A stretch of DNA of 30,559 nt from an uncultured Oribacterium sp. GTDB taxonomy: Bacteria > Bacillota > Clostridia > Lachnospirales > Lachnospiraceae. Positions 1-7,330 of this stretch are shown here, in pieces (position 1 is the first letter of the stretch; each line of letters begins with the position of its first letter). The DNA lies in NCBI GenBank assembly GCA_937927445.1, contig CALAOB010000097.1, forward strand, positions 1-30,559. The letters run 5' to 3'. The notes under the pieces were generated by a model that saw nothing but the letters and a program-made list of their open reading frames with translations, was not told the origin of the DNA and searched no databases. A program made the translations under genes and the position numbers.

Positions 1-1382
1 TCGCGGTCATGCTGGCGGCGGGTTTGGCGGGCATCGAAGAGGGGCTTGAGCCCCCGGCGCCCATCGAGGATCGCGACCTGTTCACCCAAACGCGCCAGGA
101 GCTGCTCCGCCAGGGGCGCTTCACCAGCAGCAACATCATTCACATCCCGATGGTGCTGTACCATTGGCGCGCACACCAGGCGTCCACCGCACAGCACCCG
201 GAAGCGAAGCTCTACGCCTTCGAGGCCGGCGCTCGCGCCGTGTACGACCACTGCAAGCGCATCGGCCTCCCGGTAAAGAAGGTCGAGCAGGGCATCACCT
301 ACGGCTTCTACCACCCGATCTACGAAAATCAGCAGCCGCTGATCTCCGTCGTGATCCCAAATAAGGACCACAGCGCCGACCTCGATAAGGCCATCACCTC
401 ACTCGCCGCCGGCAACTATAAAAACCTCGAGTTCATCATCGTCGAGAACAACTCGGATCAGCCGGAGACCTGGAAGTACTACGAGGAACTGAAGAACCGC
501 TTCCCGGAAGAGCTTCCGGCAGACTTCATCGATCCAGCGACTGCATTCGTTGCTCCGACTGCGGAATCGAACTCCGCCGCATCGAAGCCGGCGCAGGTAT
601 CGGTTTATCACGGCGCCGCGGCTTCGGTTCTTCCACAGCCGGTTGTGAAGGTTGTGAAGTGGGACGGCCCGTTCAACTACTCCGCGATCAACAACTACGG
701 CGTTCAGTTCACGCACGGCCAGTACCTGCTGTTCCTTAACAACGACATCGAGGAGATCGACCCGGATTCCATCGATGAGATGATCGGCTACGTACAGCGT
801 GACGACGTCGGCATCTGCGGCGCACGCCTCCTGTACCCGGACGAAGACATTCAGCACGCCGGCGTGATCATGGGCATGGGTGGCATCGCCGGTGCCGCCT
901 TCGTACGCACCCACGACTCGGATCTCAGCTACATGCACCGTGCGAAGTGCATCCAGGACTACTCCTGCGTCACCGCAGCCTGCCTCCTCACGAAGCGCAG
1001 CCTCTTCGATGCGGTCGGCGGCTTCACCGAGAAGCTCGCCGTCGCCTTCAACGACGTCGACTACTGCATGAAGGTCCGCGCCCTCGGAAAGCTCGTCGTG
1101 TATAACCCATACGCGAAGTTCTACCACTACGAATCGAAGTCCCGCGGCATGGAAGACACCCCGGAGAAGCTCGCCCGCTTCCACTCGGAAATCCTCACCT
1201 TCGGCACCACCTGGAAGGACATCCTCCGCGACGGCGACCCGTACTACAGCCCGGCCCTCACCTTCCGAAAGGCCAACTTCGCCCTGAAGGACCTCACCCA
1301 GGAACAGGTCGGCGAACCCATGCACTACGCCCTACTGAAAGGCATCGTTTGGGACGGCCCCGACGCCGGCACCCAGTCGTAA
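1..1382 (+). CDS. Two-domain GT2 glycosyltransferase (rhamnan/O-antigen type), 5'-truncated
   Basis: The frame is open at the left edge, so the true start lies outside. Counting from the ATG at 9, residues 45-90 (HIPMVLYHWRAH, then a FEAGARAV helix) look like the end of a first GT2 domain. A second GT2 domain follows: LISVVIPNKD at 111-120, the metal/nucleotide-sugar motif LNND at 243-246, and FNDVDYCMKV near 346-355. This order matches the family of large GT2 proteins that build rhamnose-rich or O-antigen-like polymers in the cytoplasm from nucleotide sugars. Between the N-terminal Rossmann half and KVVKWDGPFNYSAINN there is an Ala/Ser/Pro-rich insert (about 168-211) that I do not recognise. 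The gene is GC-rich, with C- and G-ending codons. It is followed by a strong terminator, so it is the last gene of an upstream unit. The family is secure; the sugar added is not known. Confidence 0.88.
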   Translation, partial: AVMLAAGLAGIEEGLEPPAPIEDRDLFTQTRQELLRQGRFTSSNIIHIPMVLYHWRAHQASTAQHPEAKLYAFEAGARAVYDHCKRIGLPVKKVEQGITYGFYHPIYENQQPLISVVIPNKDHSADLDKAITSLAAGNYKNLEFIIVENNSDQPETWKYYEELKNRFPEELPADFIDPATAFVAPTAESNSAASKPAQVSVYHGAAASVLPQPVVKVVKWDGPFNYSAINNYGVQFTHGQYLLFLNNDIEEIDPDSIDEMIGYVQRDDVGICGARLLYPDEDIQHAGVIMGMGGIAGAAFVRTHDSDLSYMHRAKCIQDYSCVTAACLLTKRSLFDAVGGFTEKLAVAFNDVDYCMKVRALGKLVVYNPYAKFYHYESKSRGMEDTPEKLARFHSEILTFGTTWKDILRDGDPYYSPALTFRKANFALKDLTQEQVGEPMHYALLKGIVWDGPDAGTQS

Positions 1383-1444
1383 AACCAGCTGCCGGGACAG
1401 GAACAGCTGAGCAGAAGCAAATAATGAATAATTACGATGATGTA

Positions 1445-1480
1445 AGCCCCCGGCATGCCTCGCGCATGCCGGGGGCTTTC
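1445..1480 (+). terminator. Intrinsic terminator after the GT2 gene
   Basis: A perfect 14-bp stem (1445-1458 with 1464-1477) encloses a 5-nt loop and ends in TTTC. It lies 63 bp after the stop codon of the upstream glycosyltransferase. The T-tract is short, but the GC-rich stem is very stable. The hairpin is symmetrical and could also act on the other strand. Confidence 0.85.
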
Positions 1481-1900
1481 ACACTATTTTAAAGGAACGT
1501 TCAAAACGAGCGTCTCTTTTAGTTTGCCTGCCCACCCCAGTATACATTTTTTATTTACGTACATATTGGCCCCGCCCCATGCAGGCAAACAAAAAATCGA
1601 CGCTATATTCTGTTTCTTGTGCTATCGACACGTTCAGTACCGGGCGCTGCCCGGACCCGCCCCTCGTCGGGGAGGCAGGAAAGGATCTCATGGATCCTTT
1701 CTCGGCAGCAGGGTAATCCGCGTCACTCCGTCAAGGACTGCCCAGACGCATAAATGCGTCCAGCGTACTGTTCCTTGACTCCGTTCCCGCTCCCAGGCAA
1801 CGGCTACAGGTCATCAAATATTCGATTCGGAAAATAGCTACGTAGTATTTAGTTGAGAATATGTACGAAATTGGCATAGAAACACTGAAAATATGACATA
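1481..1900. other. Gene-free stretch with clustered hairpins
   Basis: I see no convincing gene here. Several short hairpins sit close together: 1640-1645 with 1649-1654 (CCGGGC/GCCCGG), 1680-1687 with 1693-1700 (AAAGGATC/GATCCTTT), and a nested stem whose outer arms are 1730-1737 and 1772-1779 (GTCAAGGA/TCCTTGAC) with an inner stem 1745-1750/1755-1760 (GACGCA/TGCGTC). This could be a structured RNA, a degenerate palindromic repeat element or scar DNA. I cannot assign it to a known RNA family. The local GC content differs from the AT-rich DNA that follows. Confidence 0.4.
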
Positions 1901-1943
1901 TTCTTAACTATATGCGATTCTTGCATGTTTGCGCATGCGACAG

Positions 1944-2023
1944 CACGCAAAACTTGCGTGTTATGAGAAACGTGATGCGCGATAATTGTGTATTAGCTTT
2001 TTGATAAATGCGCAAAACTTGCG
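1944..2023. promoter_or_regulatory. Two identical 13-bp palindromes, candidate operators of the toxin-antitoxin operon
   Basis: The palindrome CGCAAAACTTGCG occurs twice, at 1946-1958 and 2011-2023, with centres 65 bp apart. The first copy extends to a 17-bp inverted repeat at 1944-1960. Both lie just upstream of the -10 box at 2055-2060 and of a gene encoding an HTH domain fused to an antitoxin. Autoregulation by such DNA-binding antitoxins is common in type II-like systems, so these are good operator candidates. The link to this protein is inferred from position and symmetry. Confidence 0.6.
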
Positions 2024-2054
2024 TATTTTTGCTGCGCATTTCTTTGCTGGATGA

Positions 2055-2060
2055 TATAAT
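2055..2060 (+). promoter_or_regulatory. -10 box (TATAAT) for the HTH-MntA/HepT operon
   Basis: A perfect TATAAT lies 31 bp before the ATG at 2092. The nearest -35-like hexamer, TTGCTG at 2029-2034, has a 20-bp spacer, which is too long for an optimal site. Transcription would start near 2067. The second palindrome (2011-2023) sits where a repressor could block polymerase. Confidence 0.5.
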
Positions 2061-2091
2061 GAACGAAGCAGCAGTATAGACGATAAAACTT

Positions 2092-2619
2092 ATGGCAGAA
2101 AGAACAGCTTGCCTATTCTCTAAAAAGTATAAAAATATGAGCAGTGAAATGAAATTAAGAACATTAAGGAAGCAAAAGAAACTGACCCAGGTGGAGTGTG
2201 CGAAGTACCTGGGCATCCCGGTTCGTACATACCAGAACTATGAAACGGATGAAAAAAAGCAGGATACGCCGAAATATGTCTATATGATACAGAAGCTGGA
2301 CCAGTATGGATTCATCGATGAAAGCCATGGCATCTTAAGCATTCAGAAAATAAAAGATGTATGCCGCGACATTTTCGCAGCCTACGATGTAGACTATTGC
2401 TATCTGTTCGGCTCTTACGCAAAAGGAAAAGCGACGGAAACAAGCGATGTAGATCTGCTGATTTCGACCACGGTTTCCGGTATGAAGTTCTATGAACTCG
2501 TCGAAGACCTTCGGGAGGCTTTAAAAAAAGAAGTGGACCTGTTGAATCTGGAGCAGCTGAAAGATAACCTCGAACTCGTAAACGAAATCCTGAAGGACGG
2601 TATTAAAGTGTATGGATAA
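2092..2619 (+). CDS. HTH (XRE)-fused MntA-type nucleotidyltransferase antitoxin
   Basis: The N-terminal part has an XRE-type helix-turn-helix (about residues 20-57, with LTQVECAKYLGIPVRTYQNYE). The C-terminal part is a minimal nucleotidyltransferase domain with the hallmark GS-x10-DxD: GS at 107-108 and D119/D121 in FGSYAKGKATETSDVDLL. In the HepT/MntA family the MNT protein neutralises the HEPN toxin by adding AMP residues to a tyrosine near its active site. Here the MNT domain carries its own DNA-binding domain, which suggests that it also represses its promoter. The start is uncertain: ATGs at 2092, 2137 and 2149 share the frame and none has a clear Shine-Dalgarno. The start at 2149 would place the HTH right at the N-terminus. 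The gene overlaps hepT by 8 bp, as expected for coupled translation. Confidence 0.85.
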   Translation: MAERTACLFSKKYKNMSSEMKLRTLRKQKKLTQVECAKYLGIPVRTYQNYETDEKKQDTPKYVYMIQKLDQYGFIDESHGILSIQKIKDVCRDIFAAYDVDYCYLFGSYAKGKATETSDVDLLISTTVSGMKFYELVEDLREALKKEVDLLNLEQLKDNLELVNEILKDGIKVYG

Positions 2620-2947
2620 CAAGAAGACAAACCAATATTACCTCCAGAAGGTTATCACGGACCTTCGCTTTATCATCGCACATACGAAAGATATCTCTCA
2701 AGGAGAACTGGAAGAAAACGAACTTCTGGTTGATTCTGTGATGTTTCGTCTGATACAGATTTCAGAAAATTCAGATCGATTAAGCGAAGAATTTAAGCAA
2801 CAGCATGCGACGATTCCATGGCGGGCGATGAAAGGTCTTCGTAACCGAATCGTCCATGAGTATGGCAATGTCGTATTATCCATCGTATATGATACCGTGA
2901 AAAAAGATATTCCGGAGCTCCTGGAGGATTTGGAGGATATCGAATAA
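2612..2947 (+). CDS. hepT: HepT-family HEPN ribonuclease toxin (DUF86)
   Basis: This is a 111-residue helical protein of the usual length for HepT. It carries the HEPN catalytic motif Rx4HxY as R77-N-R-I-V-H82-E-Y84, directly after GL. In this family the motif forms an RNase active site that cleaves RNA, and the tyrosine of the motif is the residue AMPylated by the partner MntA in characterised systems. The gene overlaps the HTH-MntA gene by 8 bp, which supports a single toxin-antitoxin operon. All key residues are present, so the toxin looks intact. The target RNA cannot be predicted. The pair sits between polysaccharide genes and may help to keep the locus in the population. Confidence 0.9.
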   Translation: MDNKKTNQYYLQKVITDLRFIIAHTKDISQGELEENELLVDSVMFRLIQISENSDRLSEEFKQQHATIPWRAMKGLRNRIVHEYGNVVLSIVYDTVKKDIPELLEDLEDIE

Positions 2948-2974
2948 TGGAATATTATCTAAATTGGATGGCGC

Positions 2975-3138
2975 TATCTACTATTGAACGATTTCAAAAA
3001 TAGTGGATATGATTTTCCTCTTGAAAAGCGTCAGTCAGCTGAAAACTATCCAATAAGTGCCGTTTTATGAAATCGTAGATAGTTTTGCTCCCCGCAGCAG
3101 CGCCAGCCACAAGAAAAAATCGCAAAAGCAGAACTATC
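2975..3138. repeat. Small inverted repeats downstream of hepT
   Basis: Three inverted pairs overlap here. TATCTACTATT (2975-2985) pairs with AATAGTGGATA (2999-3009) with one G-T position. AAAACTATC (3042-3050) pairs with GATAGTTTT (3078-3086). GATAGTTTTGCT (3078-3089) can instead pair with AGCAGAACTATC (3127-3138). The alternative pairings share the 3078-3086 arm. There is no T-tract typical of a simple terminator. They may belong to the larger palindromic element that follows. Confidence 0.45.
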
Positions 3139-3384
3139 GCGAAGATAGGAGTCCCGGAGGGGTGACAACAGAAGCCATACGGAGAGGTCGTGAAGAATCA
3201 AGGCGGGGACCCTTAGTGGCACTTGGTGTCATCTCTCCTTGGAACCCTCTGCAACGCTGAGTTTTCATAAAGAAAACTCAGCGATTGCAGAGGGCCTAGT
3301 GCCACTTAGGGTTCCCGACTTAGATTCTTCCGAGCTCGCAGTACTGTGCTTCTGTTGTCACCCCTCCGGGGTTCGTCTTAGCGA
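3137..3384. repeat. 248-bp imperfect palindrome (long inverted repeat)
   Basis: The left arm 3137-3266 and right arm 3272-3384 are inverted copies around a 5-bp centre (3267-3271). A 22-bp block is identical in both arms (3154-3175 against 3348-3369). Further matching blocks are around GAAGAATC, the TAGTGGCACT/AAGTGGCACT segment, and the CCCTCTGCAA plus CTGAGTTTTC region next to the centre. The left arm has about 18 extra bases near 3225-3244. No protein is convincingly encoded. It could be a MITE-like or foldback element, or a locus for a very long hairpin RNA. The mutations in the arms look scattered, which suggests an old palindrome rather than an assembly artefact. Confidence 0.8.
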
Positions 3385-3456
3385 AAATGTTACGATTATC
3401 CCGAAATCCTAAGAAATTCCTAACAACCTTGCTCTAGGTTTTTCGTAAAAATAGAG

Positions 3457-3462
3457 TATACT
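3457..3462 (+). promoter_or_regulatory. -10 box (TATACT) immediately before the first sugar-phosphate transferase
   Basis: TATACT ends only 6 bp before the ATG at 3469. A start of transcription at the usual distance would fall on or next to the A of the ATG. There is no Shine-Dalgarno in the bases between. The -35 region is weak: TTGCTC at 3429-3434 has a 22-bp spacer, and TAGGTT at 3435-3440 has 16 bp. A leaderless transcript is possible, or the true promoter lies elsewhere. Confidence 0.4.
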
Positions 3463-3468
3463 CCCAGT

Positions 3469-4884
3469 ATGATTAAAGATAACCAGCGTTTTTTAAATAA
3501 TCTTCACGTCCTTCTGGACGTCCTCATCATCTGCGCGTCCTACGCCCTCGCATGGCTCCTGACGATCGTCGCACCGATCTTCCCGGCAGGCCACGGCGTA
3601 CTCCCGCCGCAGGTCTATTTTGCTGCGCTCATTCCGATCGTACCGGCGTACCTCCTCCTTTACTGGACGTTCCACCTGTACGAGCCGAAGCGCACCCACT
3701 CGAAGCGTGCCGAGCTCTGGCACATCTGCCAGGCCTGCGCCGTCGGCCTCATGCTGCTGACCTCGATCCTCTTCGCGTTCCGACGCTCCGGATACTTCGG
3801 CAACTTCTCGACCCGTATGCTCGTCGCGTTCTCCATCATCGACATCACCCTGACGACGATCGAACGCTTCGGCATCCGCTATATCCTGTCGCGTCTCCGC
3901 CGGAAAGGCTTCAACCAGAAGCACGTCATGCTCGTCGGCTTCTCGGACGCCTCCGACCAGTTCATCGACGCCTGCCGCCGCAATCCGGATTGGGGTTATC
4001 ACATCTACGGCGTCGTCGACGACATCGCGGAAGTCGGCGAAGGCTACAAGGGCGTTCGCGTCGTCGGCCGCATCTCCGAGCTCGAACACATCCTCGCGCA
4101 GAACACCATCGACGAAATCGCAATCACCCTGCCGCTCGCAGCCTACGCGAAGCTCGACGGCATCGTCCACGTCTGCGAGAAGTCCGGCGTCCACACGAAG
4201 TTCATCCCGGACTATAACAACATCATCCACTCGAAGCCGGTCACCGAAGACATGGACGGCCTCCCGGTCATCAACATCCGGAACGTCCCGCTCACCGACC
4301 CGGTCAAAGCCACCGCGAAGCGCGCCGTCGACATCTTCGGCGCCCTCGTCGGGATCATTCTTTTCAGCCCGATCATGCTCGTCGTTGCGATCCTCATCAA
4401 GCTCACCTCGCCGGGCCCGATCATCTTCAAGCAGGAGCGCGTCGGCCTTCACAACAAGCCGTTCATGATGTACAAGTTCCGCTCCATGGTGCAGCAGACC
4501 GAAGCCGACGAAAAGAAGGGCTGGACCGTCCCGGGCGACCCGCGCGTCACCCGTGTCGGTCGCTTCATCCGGAAAACCTCCATCGACGAGTTCCCACAGT
4601 TCTTCAACGTCCTCGCCGGCCAGATGTCCCTCATCGGCCCGCGACCGGAACGCACCCAGTTCGTCGAGATGTTTAAGGAAGAAATCCCGCGCTACATGAT
4701 CAAGCATCAGGTCCGCCCGGGCATGACCGGCTGGGCCCAGGTCAACGGCCTCCGCGGCGACACCTCCATCTACGAACGCGTCAAGTACGACATCTGGTAC
4801 ATCGAGAACTGGACCATGTCCCTCGACGTAAAAATCCTGTTCCTCACGATTTTTAAAGGATTTGTAAACAAAAACGCATATTAA
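3469..4884 (+). CDS. Polyprenyl-phosphate sugar-1-phosphate transferase (WbaP/WcaJ/CpsE type)
   Basis: This 471-residue protein has the classic layout of initiating phosphoglycosyl transferases. It has four N-terminal membrane segments (about 13-34, 47-70, 89-106, 115-132), a soluble Rossmann-like CoA-binding-type domain (150-265), a re-entrant membrane helix (about 287-310) and the bacterial sugar transferase domain. Catalytic motifs are intact: KQERVG at 321-326, FRSM at 337-340, the Asp-Glu pair D373-E374 in SIDEFPQFFN, and PRPER at 391-395. It would move a sugar-1-phosphate from a UDP-sugar to undecaprenyl phosphate on the inner face of the membrane, starting a repeat unit. The donor sugar cannot be read from the sequence. 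The gene is very GC-rich. The start is chosen as the first ATG; there is no clear ribosome binding site. Confidence 0.93.
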   Translation: MIKDNQRFLNNLHVLLDVLIICASYALAWLLTIVAPIFPAGHGVLPPQVYFAALIPIVPAYLLLYWTFHLYEPKRTHSKRAELWHICQACAVGLMLLTSILFAFRRSGYFGNFSTRMLVAFSIIDITLTTIERFGIRYILSRLRRKGFNQKHVMLVGFSDASDQFIDACRRNPDWGYHIYGVVDDIAEVGEGYKGVRVVGRISELEHILAQNTIDEIAITLPLAAYAKLDGIVHVCEKSGVHTKFIPDYNNIIHSKPVTEDMDGLPVINIRNVPLTDPVKATAKRAVDIFGALVGIILFSPIMLVVAILIKLTSPGPIIFKQERVGLHNKPFMMYKFRSMVQQTEADEKKGWTVPGDPRVTRVGRFIRKTSIDEFPQFFNVLAGQMSLIGPRPERTQFVEMFKEEIPRYMIKHQVRPGMTGWAQVNGLRGDTSIYERVKYDIWYIENWTMSLDVKILFLTIFKGFVNKNAY

Positions 4885-4891
4885 GTAAAAA

Positions 4892-4920
4892 TTGCCGAAG
4901 CTGGGCAAGTATGGTAAAAT
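4892..4920 (+). promoter_or_regulatory. Promoter of the LCP gene (TTGCCG-N17-TAAAAT, extended -10)
   Basis: The -35 box TTGCCG is at 4892-4897 and the -10 box TAAAAT at 4915-4920. The spacer is 17 bp and TGG lies directly before the -10. It sits between the stop codon of the sugar-phosphate transferase and the LCP start, giving a leader of roughly 45 nt. Confidence 0.65.
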
Positions 4921-4972
4921 CGTCTAAGTTTTTTTGAAAAGTAACTGCAACCCGCAGTATGAGGATAAACGA

Positions 4973-7312
4973 ATGGCACTTGACAGTGGCAAGGAAACGC
5001 GCCGCCCGCACACGCAGGCAGAGGCAGAAGCCGAACAGCGCGCGCTCGAAGACAGAATCGTAAACGATAAGCAGATGGCTGGCCGGCTCATGGATAAGGC
5101 CATGAACCCGCAGGGCGGTGATGCGGCGACACCTCGTCGCAGTAATCCATATCTCTCGGAGATGGAAGCGGAGCGAAGAGCAGCCAGAGCCGCGGACGGC
5201 ACAGCCCGTACCCCGCACTCGACGGACCCTCGCTCAGCAGCCGGCATGACCGGCGCAGGAGCTTCCGGGACAGCGGATGTTCGTTCAACATCCGACACGA
5301 CCGGCTCTACCGGCACCCGCCCAACTTCCGGCTCCACCGGCACACGACCGGCCTCCGGCTCCACCGCCCGCCCGCGTCGCACGACGCCGGTGAAGAAGCC
5401 GCAGGAGGCCCAGCCGGGCGTCCGCCAGCTGAACAGCATCGGCGAAGGCCAGTTCGACGCCGACTACGAGCGCCGCATGCGTGACAAAAAGAAGAAGGCC
5501 CGCCGCACCCGCATCATCACCATGGTGATCGTCGAGCTCCTGACCCTCGTCTGCATCTTCGGCTTCGGCTTCGTTTACCGCTACATGCACATGACCGCCG
5601 ACGTCGCCTTCGATGTCAGCAAGGTACGAAACGACAACATCGACATCTCTCAGAAGCAGAAGATGTCCGGCTACTGGACCGTCGCCGTCTTCGGCGTCGA
5701 CTCCCGTAACGGCGACGTCGGCAAGGGCGCAAACGCCGATGTACAGATCATCGCGAACGTCAACATGGGCACCGGTGACATCACCCTGACCTCCGTCTAC
5801 CGTGATACCTACCTGAACCTCGGAAAGGGTGACCGCTACTCGAAGAGTAACGCCGCCTACGCCGAGGGCGGACCGGAGCAGGCCGTCGCGATGCTGAATA
5901 AAAACCTCGACCTCGATATCGAGAATTATGTCACCTTCAACTGGAAGGCCGTGGCGGACGTCATTGACCTCCTCGGCGGCGTGGACATCGACGTCTCGAA
6001 GGCGGCTTTCTACTATATGAATGCCTACATCCACGAAACCTGCCTGAAGTCCGGCATCAGCGCACAGAACCCGGCCGCCATGTACATCAAGAACGCCGGC
6101 CCGCAGCACCTGAACGGCGTCCAGGCCGTGGCTTACGCCCGCCTCCGTTACATGGACAGCGATTTCGAGCGTACGAAGCGCCAGCGTGAAGTCATCTCGC
6201 AGTGCCTCGACCTCGCGAAGAAGACCGACCTCGCGACCCTCACGAAGATCATCGACACCGTGCTCCCGCAGGTGGCCTTCAACATCGACACCGCCGACAT
6301 CATCGAGCTCGCGAAGGGCATCTCCCGCTACAACATCCGCGAGTCTGTGGGCTTCCCGAAGGACCTGAAGGATCAGATGATGGGCAAGAAGGGTGCCTGC
6401 GTCATCCCGGCGACACTCGAGTCCAATGTCGTCTGGCTCCACAGCATCCTCTTCGCGGATGAGAACTATACCGTATCCGATGCGGTGAAGCGCTACTCCC
6501 AGAAGATCTCGGACGACTCCGGTTACTATGCGAGTCATAAGGAGACGGAAGAGTCGGATAAGAAGTTCACGAAGTCCGGCGAAGACGAAACTGAGAAAAC
6601 GAAGGCGGAGACCGATGCGGATGGCAATACCGTCAAGAAGCAGAAGACCGACAAGGACGGCTACCTGATCAAGGGCACCGACGCGGACGGCAAGTACATC
6701 TACGAGACCGACGCCGACGGTAATAAGATCAAGGCAAACACCGAGACGAAGGCCGACGAAACGAAGGAGACGAAGGAATCCGAGACCGATGTCGATGGCA
6801 ATGTCATCAAGGTCCCGAAGACCGATAAGAACGGCTACCTCATCAAGGGCGTCGACAAGAACGGCAAGTACATCTACGAGACGGATGCCGACGGCAATAA
6901 GGTGAAGGCCGACACCGAGACGACGAAGTCCGGCGAGACGAAGGAAACGAAGGAAGGCGAAACCGAGGAATCCGAGACCGAGGACGGCGAGATCATCGAA
7001 GGCCCGACGAAGGAAACCAAGGAGACGAAGGAAAACTCCAAGGACGAGACGAAGGAGTCGAAGAAGGGCAACGAGAAGGAGACCAAGGAGACGAAGGAAA
7101 GCCAGAAGGAAACCATCGAAGAGCCGGGCAAGACCCCGGAGAACAGCTACGACGGCCCGGGCGGCAGCTCCAGCTCGAATCACAACAGCAGCACCGCCGG
7201 TCCAGGCTCCAGCTCAAACAACAGCAGCAGTGAAGGACCGGGCAGCAGCCACACCAGCGAAGTCATCCCTGGTGGACCAGGCGCTGACCTCGTCGAAGGC
7301 CCTGGCGCATAA
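4973..7312 (+). CDS. LytR-CpsA-Psr (LCP) family wall-polymer ligase with long repetitive tail
   Basis: I choose the ATG at 4973 because GAGGA at 4961-4965 is correctly spaced; an in-frame TTG at 4934 is less likely. The protein has 779 residues: a charged, Ser/Thr/Pro-rich cytoplasmic region (1-170), one membrane segment (181-203) and an extracellular LCP domain (about 232-415). LCP hallmarks are present: D243 in VFGVDSR, R277 in VYRDTYL, and R390, R392, R400 and R403 in YARLRYMDSDFERTKRQR. LCP enzymes transfer undecaprenyl-linked glycopolymers to peptidoglycan. The tail is unusual: two 58-residue repeats (547-604, 605-662) rich in TDxDG motifs, then ETKE-rich sequence and a Gly/Pro/Ser end. 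It follows the sugar-phosphate transferase, as in many capsule loci. Confidence 0.93.
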   Translation: MALDSGKETRRPHTQAEAEAEQRALEDRIVNDKQMAGRLMDKAMNPQGGDAATPRRSNPYLSEMEAERRAARAADGTARTPHSTDPRSAAGMTGAGASGTADVRSTSDTTGSTGTRPTSGSTGTRPASGSTARPRRTTPVKKPQEAQPGVRQLNSIGEGQFDADYERRMRDKKKKARRTRIITMVIVELLTLVCIFGFGFVYRYMHMTADVAFDVSKVRNDNIDISQKQKMSGYWTVAVFGVDSRNGDVGKGANADVQIIANVNMGTGDITLTSVYRDTYLNLGKGDRYSKSNAAYAEGGPEQAVAMLNKNLDLDIENYVTFNWKAVADVIDLLGGVDIDVSKAAFYYMNAYIHETCLKSGISAQNPAAMYIKNAGPQHLNGVQAVAYARLRYMDSDFERTKRQREVISQCLDLAKKTDLATLTKIIDTVLPQVAFNIDTADIIELAKGISRYNIRESVGFPKDLKDQMMGKKGACVIPATLESNVVWLHSILFADENYTVSDAVKRYSQKISDDSGYYASHKETEESDKKFTKSGEDETEKTKAETDADGNTVKKQKTDKDGYLIKGTDADGKYIYETDADGNKIKANTETKADETKETKESETDVDGNVIKVPKTDKNGYLIKGVDKNGKYIYETDADGNKVKADTETTKSGETKETKEGETEESETEDGEIIEGPTKETKETKENSKDETKESKKGNEKETKETKESQKETIEEPGKTPENSYDGPGGSSSSNHNSSTAGPGSSSNNSSSEGPGSSHTSEVIPGGPGADLVEGPGA
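6611..6958 (+). repeat. Tandem 174-bp coding repeats in the LCP tail
   Basis: Two in-frame copies of 174 bp (6611-6784 and 6785-6958) encode 58 residues each. Within each copy four short units start with T/V-D-x-D/N-G (for example TDADGN, TDKDGY, TDADGK, TDADGN), followed by residues such as YLIKG and KYIYE. The whole block therefore holds eight DxDG or DxNG units. The copies differ at synonymous and non-synonymous positions, so the duplication is not very recent. Confidence 0.85.
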
Positions 7313-7330
7313 TACGAACGACACAGACAG

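Noticed and set aside
399..1325. 308-codon minus-strand frame opposite the first GT2 gene
   Set aside because: Shadow of a GC-rich gene with recognisable GT2 motifs on the other strand; no start signals.
1455..1778. Possible 107-residue protein
   Set aside because: It begins inside the terminator stem and runs through several hairpins. It has no ribosome binding site and no protein-like composition.
1908..2216. 102-codon minus-strand frame over the toxin-antitoxin promoter
   Set aside because: It overlaps the promoter, the palindromes and the start of the HTH-MntA gene, and its translation shows no recognisable domain.
3057..3260. Possible 67-residue protein
   Set aside because: It lies in the left arm of the long palindrome, starts without a ribosome binding site and looks like chance coding.
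3493..4908. Long open frame on the minus strand opposite the first sugar-phosphate transferase
   Set aside because: It arises from the GC-rich codons of the real gene. Its translation is dominated by Asp, Val, Arg and Glu without any domain pattern, and the plus-strand frame has all family motifs.
5285..7183. 632-codon open frame on the minus strand opposite the LCP gene
   Set aside because: Its sequence is a low-complexity Leu/Arg/Val mirror of the plus-strand codons and it has no ribosome binding site. The LCP motifs confirm the plus strand.
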